Of a stretch of DNA of 64,000 nt, positions 29,905 through 40,460 are shown piece after piece; positions within the stretch are counted from its first letter, which is position 1; every line of letters starts with the position of its first letter. Source of the DNA: Polytrichum commune (lineage: Eukaryota > Streptophyta > Polytrichopsida > Polytrichales > Polytrichaceae); contig OX485809.1 in the NCBI GenBank assembly GCA_950295325.1, positions 37,081,081 through 37,145,080 of the forward strand, written 5' to 3'. Position numbers and translations under genes: made by a program. The notes under the pieces were generated by a model. It saw only the letters and a program-made list of their open reading frames with translations. It had not been told where the DNA came from and searched no databases.

Positions 29905-31143
29905 GGCTCCCACACAGGAAGCTTGGTAGGCCCTCTTCTTATTTCCCATATTGAAGTACCGGGAGATGTCGCTGAGCTTGGTCTCGTCGTCAGACCACAC
30001 CACCAGTGCCTTCCAAACCTTCAGCTTTTCCTTCTGATTGTTCGGATCATCCCACTCATTCATGAGTTGGATTTTCTTGGATGCCTCCACGCTGTGCTGG
30101 CCGTCTATGAGCCAAAAATCGCCCTTCTGAATTGTGGGCCACATTTCAGGTGTAGGCATTTTCTTGAGACCCTGTGGCATCACTACTATCGTTTGCCTGT
30201 CGTCTTTAAACTGCTCGCAAACGATCTGCGCGATTATCCAGTCAACGTAGGCGTCCTCCTTTGCCCGGACACACTTCTCCGGTGGCGCTAGATGGCACTG
30301 GCTGATGTTCACGTCGAACTTAAAATCCCTGCCCATGAAAAAACAGTGGGAGCATTTCGTCGTGAAATTGTTCACGATTTTCTGCAGCTCCCCTGCATCC
30401 ACCTCTTCGCCGGGCTTCGGCATGCGCAACTCCGGTGAGACTGGCTCGTCAGTCATCACAGATGACTCTCTCCCCCTCTTGGATGGAGTTGTTTGACGGC
30501 TCCCAGAAGGTGTAGGCGTCTCGCTATCCGCAGGTGTTTGGGAGGGAGTGGTCCTCCGTGAGTCAGCCGGTACTGGTCGCGGCTTCCTCACCGATTGAGG
30601 TCTTGACGACCCTGCTCCTTCCTCTGTGGTTGCTTTCCGCCTCACGGGTTGCTGAGACTTGGTTTTGCTCTGCAGGGCTTTGTTGAGCACGCTGATTGCA
30701 TGCTTTAGTTTCGTGAATCTGCTCGACACCTTTGTGTTCGATGTACTGTTATCGATGAATATGGACTCCGGTTTGATGACGACTGGTTCTACACATGTTT
30801 CTTTTGCATAGATAGCGTCAAAGGGTTCGGAGAATTGGTGCATAAACATATGCGCGTTCTGGACAGCGTTGTTCTCGAGGATGACATCCACGTAGTCTCC
30901 AAGAGACTGAACCGATGCCACCTCCCACCCCGTAAGAGTAGCCCATGTGTGCTTCTCCACGGTCCCAACCTTCACAACAAAAATCATTTTGTATTGCGAA
31001 CCCTTAACCACTTGTATAGACCACGCGAGGACAAGCCCGTCCTTAGGGGAATAGGAGTCATCCTGCGGGGTTTCGTGCTCCTGCCACAACATGTCTGGCG
31101 CAGGCATGAACCACCTTTCGTCGGGTCTTTTCTTTGGAGCCAT
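29905..31143 (-). CDS. First coding exon of the ParB-like gene (DGQH motif), element 2 cargo
   Basis: The start is the ATG at 31143 (MAPKKRPDERWFMPAPDM), which directly follows TTTTCTTACAG, so a leader intron may end there. The first 150 residues have no family I recognise. A Ser/Thr/Pro-rich basic linker (about 185-250) follows. Then comes a domain with DFWLIDGQHSVEASK, where DGQHS lies at about residues 347-351. DGQH(R/S) is the signature of the ParB-like/DGQHR group, whose members bind DNA or cut and modify nucleotides. Later, SRYFNMGNKKRAYQAS resembles the helix that follows that motif. The reading is lost near 29905 at the CCGGA-rich insertion; the frame runs on to a stop at 29815 through inserted sequence. 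Palindromes lie 5' of it (31169-31190 and 31431-31664). Confidence 0.6.
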
Positions 31144-31430
31144 CTGTAAGAAAATAATGTGCAATGTTAGTTTCGGTCGTTCGACCCAAACATCTACGAC
31201 ATGAATAGGTTTAGGTGGATTGTATATTTATATATTTCAGCATCATTTGTATTGATAATAAGAATGTTTTGATTATTGGGTGGATTTGCATTTTATATTG
31301 TTTGTGACATGCAGGATTACTTGATACTTTTCCTTGATACATTCCTTGATTATTATTTTTTAGTGGATGTGAATTTTATATTGATGCAAAAATCATGGAT
31401 TTCTTTATGAGTTTATAATTAGAAGACGTT

Positions 31431-31664
31431 GTTTGGGTCGTTCGGCCCAAACATGATGCTTTGTTTTGTGTTTGGGTCGGTCGACCCAAACAAGAGGCTG
31501 TGTTTGGGTCGTTCGGCCCAAACATGATGCTTTGTTTTGTGTTTGGGTCGGTCGACCCAAACATGATGCTTTGTTTTGTGTTTGGGTCGGTCGACCCAAA
31601 CAAGAGGCTGTGTTTGGGTCGACCGACCCAAACCTGTGGCCGTGTTTGGGTCGTCTCCCCAAAC
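31431..31664. repeat. Seven palindromes 5' of the ParB-like gene (element 2)
   Basis: Copies begin at 31431, 31470, 31502, 31541, 31580, 31612 and 31644. Spacing alternates between 39 and 32 bp because two spacer types (one with CATGATGCTTTGTTTTGT, one with CAAGAGGCTGT) are mixed. Some copies read GTTCGGCC at the centre. A degenerate copy lies at 31169-31190, close to the start codon. Confidence 0.88.
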
Positions 31665-31920
31665 TTTCCTATTTTAATGTAATTTTTAAAAGTTGGCACG
31701 TAGCATATACAATGCTTATGCGTTGTGTATGCTACAATACCTTCAATTGACAAACACTTATTGCATATAATAAAAGAAAATACCTTTGTTGTATGTAGCA
31801 GTTGTTGTAAACAGTTGCTTTAGAACAGGTGTTCTTCTTCCAATAACACAGAAACAGTTGAATGTAACCTCTCACACAAATCCACAATATCTCATACAAC
31901 TCCTAGATCTCTTTTGAATC

Positions 31921-32316
31921 TCTCAAACAACAATTCAATACTTCAAACAACCTCTGAATCTCTAAGAACAAGTGAATCTCTCAAAACAATAACTGACTCT
32001 CTCAAATGACTTAGATATCTCTCAAACAACAATTGAGTGTTTCAAACAACCTCTGAATCCCTAAGAACAAGTGAATCTCTCAAAACAATGACTGACTCTC
32101 TCAAATGACTTTTGTATCTCTCAAACAACAATTGAGTGTTTCAAACAACCTCTGAATCCCTAAGAACAAGTGAATCTCTCAAAACAATGACTGACTCTCT
32201 CAAATGACTTTTGTATCTCTCAAACAACAATTGAGTGTTTCAAACAACCTCTGAATCCATAAGAACAAGTGAATCTCTCAAAACAATGACTGACTCTCTC
32301 AAATGACTTTTGTATC
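31921..32316. repeat. Tandem repeat with an exact 99-bp period, four units
   Basis: TCTCAAAC landmarks fall at 31921, 32020, 32119, 32218 and 32317. Each unit runs through CAACAATTGAGTGTTTCAAA, then ACCTCTGAATCC, then AAGAACAAGTGAATCTCTC, with very few differences. It lies 5' of the ParB-like gene in element 2. Confidence 0.92.
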
Positions 32317-32319
32317 TCT

Positions 32320-35280
32320 CAAACACCTCCTGATTATCTTATAGAACTCCTAAATCTCACAAACTCTCCAACTACAATACAGCCTCCAAAACCCGCAAGC
32401 TTAGAATGTTGGAAAACCCTTCAACAATCTTCTACTTACTTCACTCTACAACAATCACTCTACTAACTCTCACGCACTCTAAAACTCTCTCCTTAGGTTT
32501 CTGTTCTATTGCAAACACTTCCTAACTTCTACAGCAAGAGAAGGGAGGGAAGGAGAAGAATCAGTAGGCGCCAAAGCAACAAGAAGGGAGGGAAGAGAAG
32601 AAAATCGCCACCCTGAATCGCCACGGCGCTTCGCGAAAGCGGCGCTTCAGGAGAGGCGGCGCTTCCACAAGAGGCGCGGAGCGAATGCTTGGCGCGGAGA
32701 GAGAGAGAAAGAGCGAAAAGTTGTGACGGCTGGGGTTTTGTATGCCTCGGGAATTGGCCCCCAACCGCACGAATAGGGTGCCAACGGGATTAGGGCACCA
32801 ACGGAATTAGGATTACGGGGAACCCTAAATCCTAAAGCCAAACTGTAAACCCTTAGCGGGCATTAGTATTTTCAAGACACTTTGGAGTACCCTAATGGGG
32901 CATTCCCACTTGACTTTAGTTAAGACCCTCACTATTTTATAAAGACCGGGTAAAGCTCCCTCGGTTATAGCGGAGGCATCCAACTATCCCAATGCACCTA
33001 CAAGAACTTGCTCCGGAGATTTTCAAGTAGGTTTTAGTTAAGTAGCTTTCACACATGTTCATGGTTTTATCTACCAAGCAATGAATGTTGGGTAGTTTTT
33101 GTCCCATCCCCAAATGCCTTACTACTCACCTATCTTACCATCGGTTTTTGTTAATGAAGCTCCTCGTGCCCTCATAGCTAAGACTAAAAAGCAACCAATC
33201 ACAAGGGTGGGAGGCGACACTTTTAAAATTCCTATATTCTTGCCTAATGTTTAGGTACCGATGGGAGCGTCGGTGGTTGAGGCTTAAAACCTCCACTTTT
33301 GAGCCATGCCACATCATTTGCCACCTAGGCTCGGCACTAAAAAGAGCCATATGTGTGAAACCTAGATAACTAAAACCGCATTTAGACTAATACTACTTCT
33401 AACTAATGTCAAGAGGGAATGCCCCATAAGGTGCACATCAAATGCGGTATTCTACAAAATGAAACCATTTATACAACTAATGCATTTTTACAACGCAACG
33501 TTATGCTAAAACTAAGACTTAACCCCTACTCACATGACACCATAACCTAAATTTCCCAAACAAGTTGAAATCATTGGTTTCTCTTTTGTTTGAGCAAGTT
33601 AGAAAAATAATACAATTGCGTGACATTTAACGATGTAATCGTTGACATTTAGACTTTACCAATGATGCCAAGAACTCACACAATATGCAATGAATAAAAA
33701 ATATAACCCCCGTCCCCCAACATGAAATTCGGAAATTTAGGATATTTGAATGTGTTTGCTAAATGTATACCTTCCCCAAGAGCATTTTCTCAGGGTTTGG
33801 AATTGCATGATCCTTATGTCGAAATGCTAACATGCTCAAGTTTTTAGTAAATCCCTTACATACTCACTTGAATGAATCACATAGTCGCCAATAAACCATG
33901 GATCGTGATATATGTACTTCGAATGTGATATAAAAGTAAATCGGAGAACCACAACATCAAATGAAGCCCTTTGACGCAATCATGTTGTTATTGAATGTTC
34001 CCTCCACGTATATTACATAATGGCGCAAGATAAAGTTCATGTTGTTTGTATGTGGAGGTAGCAGTGAACAACTACGAATTTTTGTATTTAGGGTTTAGGG
34101 TTTAGGGTTTAGGAGTTAGGTTTATAACATATTAATCTATCCAATATTAACATATAACATTGACTTACTGGTGAGAATAGGTTTTTACTGGAAGGTAATA
34201 GAAAAGACGATCTTGATTATGTTTATTTGTTATTACGGACGTTTAAACGTGATATAGTGAATGGTCTTGTGTTTATTCAAATAACATGAAATGTTGTGGA
34301 TGTTATTAGGGGTAAGGGGTTCAACTTTGGATGTTTTGCTCACTTTAGGGAATCACATAGTCGCCAATAAACCATGGTTCATGATGTATTTAATATATGG
34401 AATGTGATGCAAAAGTAAATAAGAGAAGCACAACATCAAATGAAGCCATTCACGCAATCATGTTCTTATTCATTGTTCCCTCCACATGTATTGGATAATG
34501 GAGAAAGATATAACAGATATTGTTTGCATAATATGAAGAAGAGTCTAATAGGAAGGTTATAGTAAATACAATCTTGATCATGTTAATATGTTATTTGGGA
34601 CGTTTAAACATGATATACTAATTGGTTTTGTATTTTGTCAATACGTATTTCATGTTGTGGATGTTATAAGGGTTTAGGGTCCAACTTTGGATGTTTTGGT
34701 CACACACATTAGTAAACTTGAAGTGAACTTGAGGATGGATTGAAATAACATTAAAAGATTGAACCAAAAAGCGACATTGCTAGTTAGTATCCCCTTAACA
34801 ACGTCCACATACGTTTATCATTGCCACACTTCCATGCGAGATAACAGAGCCGCAATGTTCTAGGGTTTAGGGTTTAGGGGAGACAAATAAATAATTTTAT
34901 TCATCATGACAATGGCCTCAAGCCTTGGAAACTCTCTCATAATTGCAACCTCCAAATGGCCCCAACCCCACCTAAATAGGTTTGCACTTGAAAGCATTGA
35001 ATGGAGTTGTGGTTGGGTATACATATTGGTTAAAATATACCGTTGTGACACTTGAAAAAATTAATGTGGCCGCCACCCTTCCTCCCAATGTCGTATGTCA
35101 TATACACACAAAACCAAAAAAAAATTAAATATCATAGACTAAGACATATGACGGCTGGGGTATGAGAGGGGCATTGAAAGATGCGCATTTTCTACAATAA
35201 ACAGAAAACGGGGAATTCTGTCAGGAGGTTTGAAATAACAAGGCGGGAAAGGCATCCAATGAGGAAGTCGGGCAAGTGGA
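32320..35280. other. Non-coding interior of element 2 with duplicated segments and telomere-like motifs
   Basis: No gene is recognised. A segment starting AATCACATAGTCGCCAATAA occurs at 33875 and again at 34351 with about 170 bp of similarity. A second pair (around 34200-34330 and 34560-34700) is also duplicated. Four TTTAGGG units lie at about 34088-34115 and further copies at 34861-34880. Confidence 0.55.
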
Positions 35281-35289
35281 GGTGGATAG

Positions 35290-35296
35290 TATAAAG
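35290..35296 (+). promoter_or_regulatory. TATA box candidate for the element-2 transposase gene
   Basis: TATAAAG lies in a plus-strand setting (GATAGTATAAAGGGGCGC) about 1.3 kb upstream of the start codon at 36624. A leader intron ending at TTTGTGTAG (36619) would bridge the distance and contain the palindrome array. Confidence 0.45.
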
Positions 35297-35574
35297 GGGC
35301 GCACCCCCCAAAAGTTGGTTCTTTTTTGCTCTTCTCCCACTCCTGAATTCGTAGAGAGAACTCTTAGTCGGAGCTGTACTTCGAGGTTCGTTCACGCTGT
35401 TGTTCATGAGGACCTATTCACAGCATGCAAGTCCGCAGTGAACTTTGCAATGAGATGAAATTCCACACACCTCTCAATATCCGCTGCATTATACGCTGCA
35501 TTATACGCTGTATTATACGTCGGTCGACACTAGTGTTGGCGGGTTTCAGTCTGACCCTTGTGAGGTTTGGGTCG

Positions 35575-36422
35575 GTCGACCCAAACCCCTCCACTAGTGT
35601 GGGCGGGTTCTAGTCTGACCATTCTGAGGTTTGGGTCGATCGACCCAAACCCCTCCACTAGTGTGGGCGGGTTCTAGTCTCACCCTTGTGAGGTTTGGGT
35701 CGGTCGACCCAAACCCCTTCACTAGTGTTGGGGGGGGGGTCTAGCCTGACCCTTGTGAGGTTTGGGTCGATCGACCCAAACCCCTTCACTAGTGTTGGGG
35801 GGGGGTCTAGTCTGACCCTTGTGAGGTTTGGGTCGGTCGACCCAAACCCCTTCACTAGTGTTTGGGGGGGGGGGGGTCTAGTCTGACCCTTGTGAGGTTT
35901 GGGTCGGTCGACCCAAACCCCTTCACTAGTGTTGGGGGGGGGGTCTAGTCTGACCCTTCTGAGATTTGGGTCGATCGACCCAAACCCTTTCCCAGTGTGG
36001 GTGGACTTACCCTGTGAAAGTTTGGGTCGACCGACCCAAACCCCTTCCGAGTGTGGTGGGTTTACCCTGTGAAAGTTTGGGTCGGTCGACCCAAACCCCT
36101 TCCCAGTGTGGATGGATTTAGCCTGTGAAAGTTTGGGTCGACCGACCCAAACCCCTATCCAGTGTGGGTGGATTAACCCCGTCAAAGATTGGGTCGGTCG
36201 ACCCAACCCCTTCCCCAGTTTCGGAGGTTGTAGTTGACCATGACAAGGATTGGGTCGGTCGACCCAAAATTTTCCCCACAGCGTGATGGAATTCTAAATG
36301 GCCCTCAACCCATCATTGTACAAGGTTTGAGTCGGTCGACCGGAACCCGACCCTATCCCACGGGCAAGGTGTGGATGGCCCTCAATCCCTGGTGCCACAG
36401 GGTTTAGGTCGGCCGACCCAAA
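35575..36422. repeat. Palindrome array upstream of the element-2 transposase (about 14 copies)
   Basis: Copies begin at about 35575, 35629, 35693, 35760, 35826, 35897, 35964, 36020, 36075, 36131, 36187, 36249, 36323 and 36401, spaced 54-78 bp. The centre varies (GATC, GGTC, GACC), and the last four copies have mismatches. Spacers share CCTTCACTAGTGTTGGGGG and GTCTAGTCTGACCCTTGTGA. It probably lies in the leader intron of the transposase gene. Confidence 0.9.
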
Positions 36423-36623
36423 CTCCCACCCAAAATATTTTGTGGAACATTTTGTGGACTGGCGCATAGTATTGGGAGCTCACATTGCATTTGTGTTGCA
36501 AATGTCTTGATCCTCAGTGTCCCCATTTATCGTGATGTTTTGCATTTTCCAATATTTGATTTTTTTGGACCCTTATGTTGTGTCCATGTTTGTTGAGGTT
36601 TCATGTGCATTTGTGTAGGCGCA

Positions 36624-39293
36624 ATGGAGGGAGTTGGTGGAAGAGGGGATTCCTTCTCTGAAGACATGGGCAGCACCCAATCTCTGTCTGGGGATGAGCT
36701 AGACATTGTCGGGGAGGATAGTTTTGATGACAGTGCAGATGAAGGTCATTTGGGGAGTCCTTCGCCATCTGACCCTTTTTGCCCCATTGTGGAATGTGCG
36801 GGGCTTTCACGAGCTTCATGGGTGAATTTGGATGTGGTACTTGTTAATGACAGTGGAGTTGTTGTGGCGGAGGGTATTTGTCGTAACACACATCCACAAG
36901 ATTGCATTGATGAACACTCCCTTGGCACCGAGGACGTTGGAGTTGTTATATTAGAATCACTTGTACATTCGGAAGTCAATCCAACTCATAGGTTCTCGTT
37001 GCGAAGGTGGCCGTTGAGGAATGTGACAATTGAGGGGGTTAGCTTGCGCGACCATGAGCGACGACACGTCCAAATCCAACAGGAGCTCCAAGCAAACATT
37101 CGGCCACGCAAAGGCCTTCGGAAGTACGAAACATTGACACGTCCTACTCCGTCTGCAAATAAGTGTAAACGTCAAAGGTTGCTCTGTGAGGAGTCTATTA
37201 GAGAAGTTGCTACGAAGGATTGTTGTGTACATCGTTGTTGCCAATTGTTCCCAAGAGATAAATTGAAGGCCATCCGTGAAGAAATGTGGCTTGGAGATTT
37301 CCGTCTAAGATCCACCAAAAAACTTGATGTCCATAGGGCGATACACTTTAGCGAATACATCACAAAAAGACGAGGCGACAAATTTGCCCGTTGTTCCAAA
37401 TGCGAGAAGTTGAAACGCCTTCGAGATGCACACACGATGGGAACAGAGTCCTATGCCGCACATCAAATGAACTATTTCAAGCATGTGAACATGCAAGAGG
37501 CACACCGTAATGATTACTACACAAATAGAGCTTTGTCCATCTCCAGGCCTTTGGAAGTCCTTACAATCATCCATGACAAAATGGACCATGCCAAAACAGC
37601 CTCACCATGTTTTGCAAATCGAATAAAAGCCACGGATGGCCTTTTTAAGCTTCCTGTTTCGGTTACAGGTGATTTTGATAACAATTGCATTGCATTACCT
37701 AAACACAAATTTGTGCGTTTAGGTTTGTACTTGGGGCCATACATGTACACCATGTGAATTTTTTGGTGTTATAGTTGAATATTAAACCATTGGGTTGCCT
37801 TTGCAGGAATGATTGCACATGGGCATGGAGATGTCAAGTATGCTCATTATGCTCTTGATTTGTATCCGGGGGATTCAAACCACACGATAGGGTCATTTGC
37901 AAAGCTTTTACGTGATTTGGAGAAACCGCCGTCCTATTCATCAAGATTGCTATTTGAAAACTCGGGATCAACACCTCTATATGAAGCGGTCTTGGATGGA
38001 AGAGATGTATGCGTGCACTCATTGCCGGAGCCACCAAGTGAAGATGTGATTGCCAAGAATTTGCCCCCAACTCTGCGTGTCCAATTGGACAATTGTGCGA
38101 AGGACAATAAAAGTAGATATGTTTTTGCATATTGGTCGTTGTTGGTTGCGAAAGGCATTTTCAAGGAGGTTTTTGTGTCCTTTCTATTGGTAGGCCACAC
38201 GCACGATGATATTGATGCGTCCTTTGGGCGGTGGAGCATGAAGTTGCGCGAGGAGGATTTTCCAACAATCCCATTGTTGATGAAGTCGTACATGGATTTG
38301 GAGAACATTCCCGTCATCCCACATATGATGGAGGAGGTTCCAGACTTCAAGGCATTTATAGAACCGTATATTCGAAGCGGAGCTCACCGATTGATCGGGC
38401 ATACGAAGGCACAACAATTTCGGTTCTACGTGCGTGACGATGGTGTCCCCGCCATGCAATACAAGTTGTTGTGCACATCACAAGACTGGAGCCCGCCGGA
38501 GGGTCTCCTTGTATGGCGTGTTGATGGGGAGGGAAGGACGATGTTGCCTGACGGAGAGCCTAAGCCTTGCAAACCAATACCCATGAAGAATTTGGAGGAC
38601 ATTTGTAAAGGCATATCAGGCTTCATACAATATTGGGAGAGTTTGAGGGTAGCGGATGTTGGTGGATCGTGTTGGCTTCGTTACGGAAGTTGGATACAAT
38701 ATTGGACACGTGTTCGTGGCGCTTTGGCAAACCTTCATCAAGATACACCCCTTACTTTAAGGCATGGGTTTTGGCCACAAACACGTGTCAATGTACAAGC
38801 TTCGAAGGCTAGTCTTTTGGGAAATGGAGAGGTTCGAGAGGAGTTTGATGTGGACGACCATTACGTGGGGCCTGCTAGTAGTCGTCCGCCACCATCTTTC
38901 CGCATTGCAGTGGATTGTCATGAAGGTTATATGCTCATTTTGCGTCCTGGAGATGAGACATATGCAAAGCCAGTGTGGGTGGCAAGAGCTTTGTCCAAAC
39001 CAAATTTTGTAACTTCCAGCCCTCATTTTCGACAAATACAAGTAGAGTACTACCGACCGACATCACGGAATGAAGATGTTGTTCGGCATTATACAGGCTG
39101 GAATACAAACCCTAACTTTCGGTGGAAGGTGGATTCTGAGCATGGTCCATCTTGGATAGATACAGATTCCATATTCATAACATGGAAACCACGGAAAAAT
39201 CATAGTGGATCGGTGTCCATCCCTCAAAAGTACATAACTTTTGCAAAAGACAACCTTGCTCGGATCGCAGAAGAAGCAACCCACGTTAAATGA
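36624..39293 (+). CDS. Transposase-like protein of element 2 (resembles DUF7869 family), two exons
   Basis: I join exon 36624-37722 (donor G|GTTTGT) to exon 37807-39293 (acceptor GCCTTTGCAG), giving 861 residues in one frame. The start is the ATG after TTTGTGTAGGCGCA. The N-terminal half holds Cys-rich pieces (DCCVHRCCQLF, ARCSKCEKLKR) that could bind zinc. The second half has LDNCAKDNKSRYVFAYW (the Asp near residue 461) and FLLVGHTHDDIDASFGRW (HTHDDID about 497-503). This D-N...K-N plus GHTH..D pattern is what I remember of DUF7869 proteins, which look like RNase-H-fold transposases. Position close to the right terminus supports a role in mobilising element 2. The intact frame over two exons suggests it is functional. 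An alternative donor cannot be excluded, but this one keeps the frame. Confidence 0.75.
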
Positions 39294-39796
39294 GAAGTTG
39301 GTAGGATTGTGTTAGCATGATTATAGTGTAATATGTAATTCGACGAATATATATTACTCATATGTGTGCTCCTCAAACTTGGGGCAAAGTTTGGGTAGAA
39401 CTTGCGAATGCTATATTGTTTGGGGTTGGATGAATATCCATTTACTATATTTCAATACAAATGTGAAGTTCATTTTTTTATTAAGTTTGGGACTAAATTG
39501 TCCATTGAAGAAAAATGCATTTATTGCATGCACTTTGTATGTTGCAATGTCTATATTTTATTGACCATGCTAATAATATAAACCATTTTATATGTTTATT
39601 GGATGAAACTAGTTTGGAGTGCTCTACCCAAAGTGTTTTTGTTGATGAAGTTGGTGTTGAGTGCTCTACCATATGTGCTTATGTCCACACATAATAGATT
39701 TGGGATATTAGAACATATAATATATTTGAGATTGTTCGCAATATAGTTTCGGAACACGGAATGTTGTTTGATCCATATATTAATTTGAGACTAGAG
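39294..39796. other. 3' flank of the transposase gene inside element 2
   Basis: AT-rich, no coding frame. GGAGTGCTCTACC-like sequence is duplicated at about 39616 and 39657. Confidence 0.45.
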
Positions 39797-39824
39797 AAAG
39801 TCTCAATTTAACAAATATAGTGTT
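39797..39824 (-). repeat. Right terminal inverted repeat of element 2
   Basis: The reverse complement starts AACACTATATTTGTTAAATT and continues GAGACTTT. It is followed by ATAA at 39825-39828. Confidence 0.87.
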
Positions 39825-39828
39825 ATAA

Positions 39829-40284
39829 TTAACTCGAGTAGGTGAATGACTGGTAACTCACGTGGCTCAACATCCACTTGATTTTCACCCATTTTTTAGT
39901 TTATAACCATTTGGTGCATGAGATAACATTATAAGATTGGGAAAGCATGTGCATTCCACATAGCTCAACCCTTTCCTTCTCATGCCTTCAATCTGGGCCA
40001 TCGATCTCCACGATCGGAGGACCCAATGGGGAGGGCGCCAAAATGATTATGTCATGTAACCCCTTAATCCTCCTAGCCTGAAAGGTTACCTAGTCCTTAT
40101 TGTAGAAGTGCACATTGCCACCAATCTAACTTGCATTTCAATTATGAGGAGGTTAAGAAGTCAAAATGTTACATTGACGTTCCAGTCAAGAAGAAGTAAA
40201 GAAAATATGTGCAAGGCGGCTGGCCTTTTCGTGCACGGTTGATCAAGATATGTACACCTGTGCGTTTAGCCACTCGATATTTAG
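39829..40284. other. Host sequence between element 2 and the thaumatin-like gene
   Basis: This is promoter-side DNA of the thaumatin-like gene. It includes an ACGT core in CTCACGTGGCTC (about 39858-39866). No other gene is visible. Confidence 0.45.
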
Positions 40285-40291
40285 TATAAAT
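40285..40291 (+). promoter_or_regulatory. TATA box of the thaumatin-like gene
   Basis: TATAAAT, 170 bp upstream of the start codon at 40461. Confidence 0.65.
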
Positions 40292-40460
40292 TGGGCCCTT
40301 CCTACTCGATGTTCTTCACATTCACCTCTGAAGAGTTCTATAGCACATCAGATCGCTTTTCCCACCATACTGCTCGAATCCATCATAGGACTCCAACGGA
40401 TTTCGACAAGATTTGAACATTGCGGTTCTGAGTGAAAATTACTCTCTCAGACGCTTCGAG

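Larger units (their letters stand above)
21823..39824 (+). mobile_element. Element 2: 18.0-kb DNA transposon with CACTA-like termini and DUF7869-like transposase
   Basis: The termini are inverted repeats of 28 bp with one mismatch, starting AACACTATATT on each end (21823-21850 and 39797-39824). ATAA lies immediately outside both ends (21819-21822 and 39825-39828), a 4-bp target duplication. If the end is drawn at CACTA itself, two bases in, no 3-bp duplication is seen, so the 4-bp reading fits better and would match Chapaev-like members of the CACTA group. The element holds a transposase-like gene near its right end, a ParB/methyltransferase-like gene, a HAD-like gene and a Lys/Glu-rich gene. 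About 30 copies of a private palindrome are confined to it. Its right end lies 461 bp from the TATA box of the thaumatin-like gene. Confidence 0.87.

Noticed and set aside
31376-31753. Repeated FGSTDPNT / VWVGRPKH open frames
   Set aside because: These are translations of the palindrome cluster on both strands, as are frames at 26099-26336 and 35658-36206.
21825-39822. Drawing the ends of element 2 exactly at CACTA...TAGTG
   Set aside because: The 3-bp flanks then differ (AAA and TTA). Moving the ends out two bases extends the inverted repeat and reveals matching ATAA flanks.
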